DNA of 64,000 bases. Origin: Leptolyngbya boryana PCC 6306 (GTDB lineage Bacteria > Cyanobacteriota > Cyanobacteriia > Leptolyngbyales > Leptolyngbyaceae). Below the pieces are notes generated by a model that was not told the DNA's origin, did not search any database, and saw nothing but the letters and a program-made list of their open reading frames with translations. The first letter of the stretch is position 1. The number at the start of each line of letters is the position of its first letter. Location of the stretch: assembly GCF_000353285.1 (NCBI RefSeq), contig NZ_KB731324.1:18577-82576 (forward strand), in the 5' to 3' direction. Shown piece by piece: positions 63,698-64,000 of this stretch. A program made the translations under genes and the position numbers.

Positions 63698-64000
63698 TTA
63701 CTTGCGAAAGTTAATTTTGCAGGACTGACATTGATGATGAACTTCCAACTGAATCAACTGATGAGAGGATCTTAGCTCATCAGCAATCAGAGCCATCCCC
63801 AAGAGCAAAACGCTAATTCCAAGTAAAAAAAACAATCACGACGATTTGCTGGAGCCATTCGCTATTGTTAGCGATCGCGAAAGCAATCACCAACATATCC
63901 AGCATAAAGACCAGAATCGCAAGATAAACGAGCACCAAAACATGATGAACCTGATGATGGTGCTTGAGTAGATTGGGCAGCAAATGGTCAAGATGGTGAA
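63698..64000 (-). pseudogene. membrane protein fragment with a homopolymer frameshift, cut by the window edge
   Basis: From the right edge the minus strand reads HHLDHLLPNLLKHHHQVHHV, then VLVYLAILVFMLDMLVIAFA and VVIVFF, then stops. A one-base change within the run of eight A at ~63824-63831 restores LLGISVLLLGMALIADELRS and SHQLIQLEVHHQCQSC up to TAA at 63698. Two membrane segments and a His/Gln-rich start are visible; no family recognised. Sequencing error in the A run is as likely as a true frameshift. Confidence 0.55.

Overview
The window looks like cyanobacterial chromosome. The octamer GCGATCGC (HIP1) recurs throughout, and several families typical of cyanobacteria are present: DUF2808 proteins, a GPP34-like protein, AAA-like/WD40 proteins, a vMAP-type protein and a giant DUF4347 adhesin. 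A filamentous, surface-attached lineage is my inference. No rRNA, tRNA or CRISPR array was seen.

1-16.2 kb is an accessory zone full of insertion sequences. An IS1 copy is joined to the end of a second, opposite IS1 and has cut off the start of a short-chain dehydrogenase gene. Then come a RidA gene and a four-gene membrane operon (three CPBP/Abi putative proteases plus a SpoIIM-like protein). These are followed by small exported proteins, a Cys-less DsbA-fold protein, a GPP34-like protein and a GAF/PAS histidine kinase with a NarL-type regulator. Next is an antibiotic-nucleotidyltransferase gene, wrecked by an IS630 element right after its start codon and by a 28-bp palindromic insertion; its MerR/TipA-type partner is intact. 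Decayed IS3 and IS6 copies close the zone.

16.2-34.6 kb is a single gene for a 6,115-residue surface adhesin: DUF4347, thousands of residues of beta repeats, two C-type lectin domains, and two successive sets of four Ig-like and five FG-GAP/VCBS repeats.

34.6-45.4 kb carries a hypothetical protein, a double GNAT acetyltransferase, a pair of AAA-like ATPases (one with 14 WD40 repeats, one with a vMAP N-terminal domain), DNA polymerase IV, a small membrane protein, and fragments of a PKD metalloprotease and of another IS1-like element.

45.4-58.1 kb is a regulatory and envelope block: a GAF kinase, a Crp/Fnr regulator, a HAMP-type kinase with an OmpR-type regulator, a cellulose-synthase-like enzyme, two DUF2808 proteins, two small secreted proteins and a lone receiver domain that has lost its phosphorylated Asp. 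Six promoters here share one previously unnamed architecture: four slots of a TCAG/TAAG-type element every 11 bp, with a -10 hexamer exactly 14 nt after the start of the last slot. I read this as a local regulon of an OmpR-family regulator, most simply the one encoded at 48763-49449. The block also holds an EamA transporter, a folE pseudogene and an intact IS4 element with a 9-bp target duplication.

58.2-64 kb encodes a type II NADH dehydrogenase-like protein, a DoxX protein, a triple-GAF kinase with its NarL regulator, and the edge of a frameshifted membrane protein gene.
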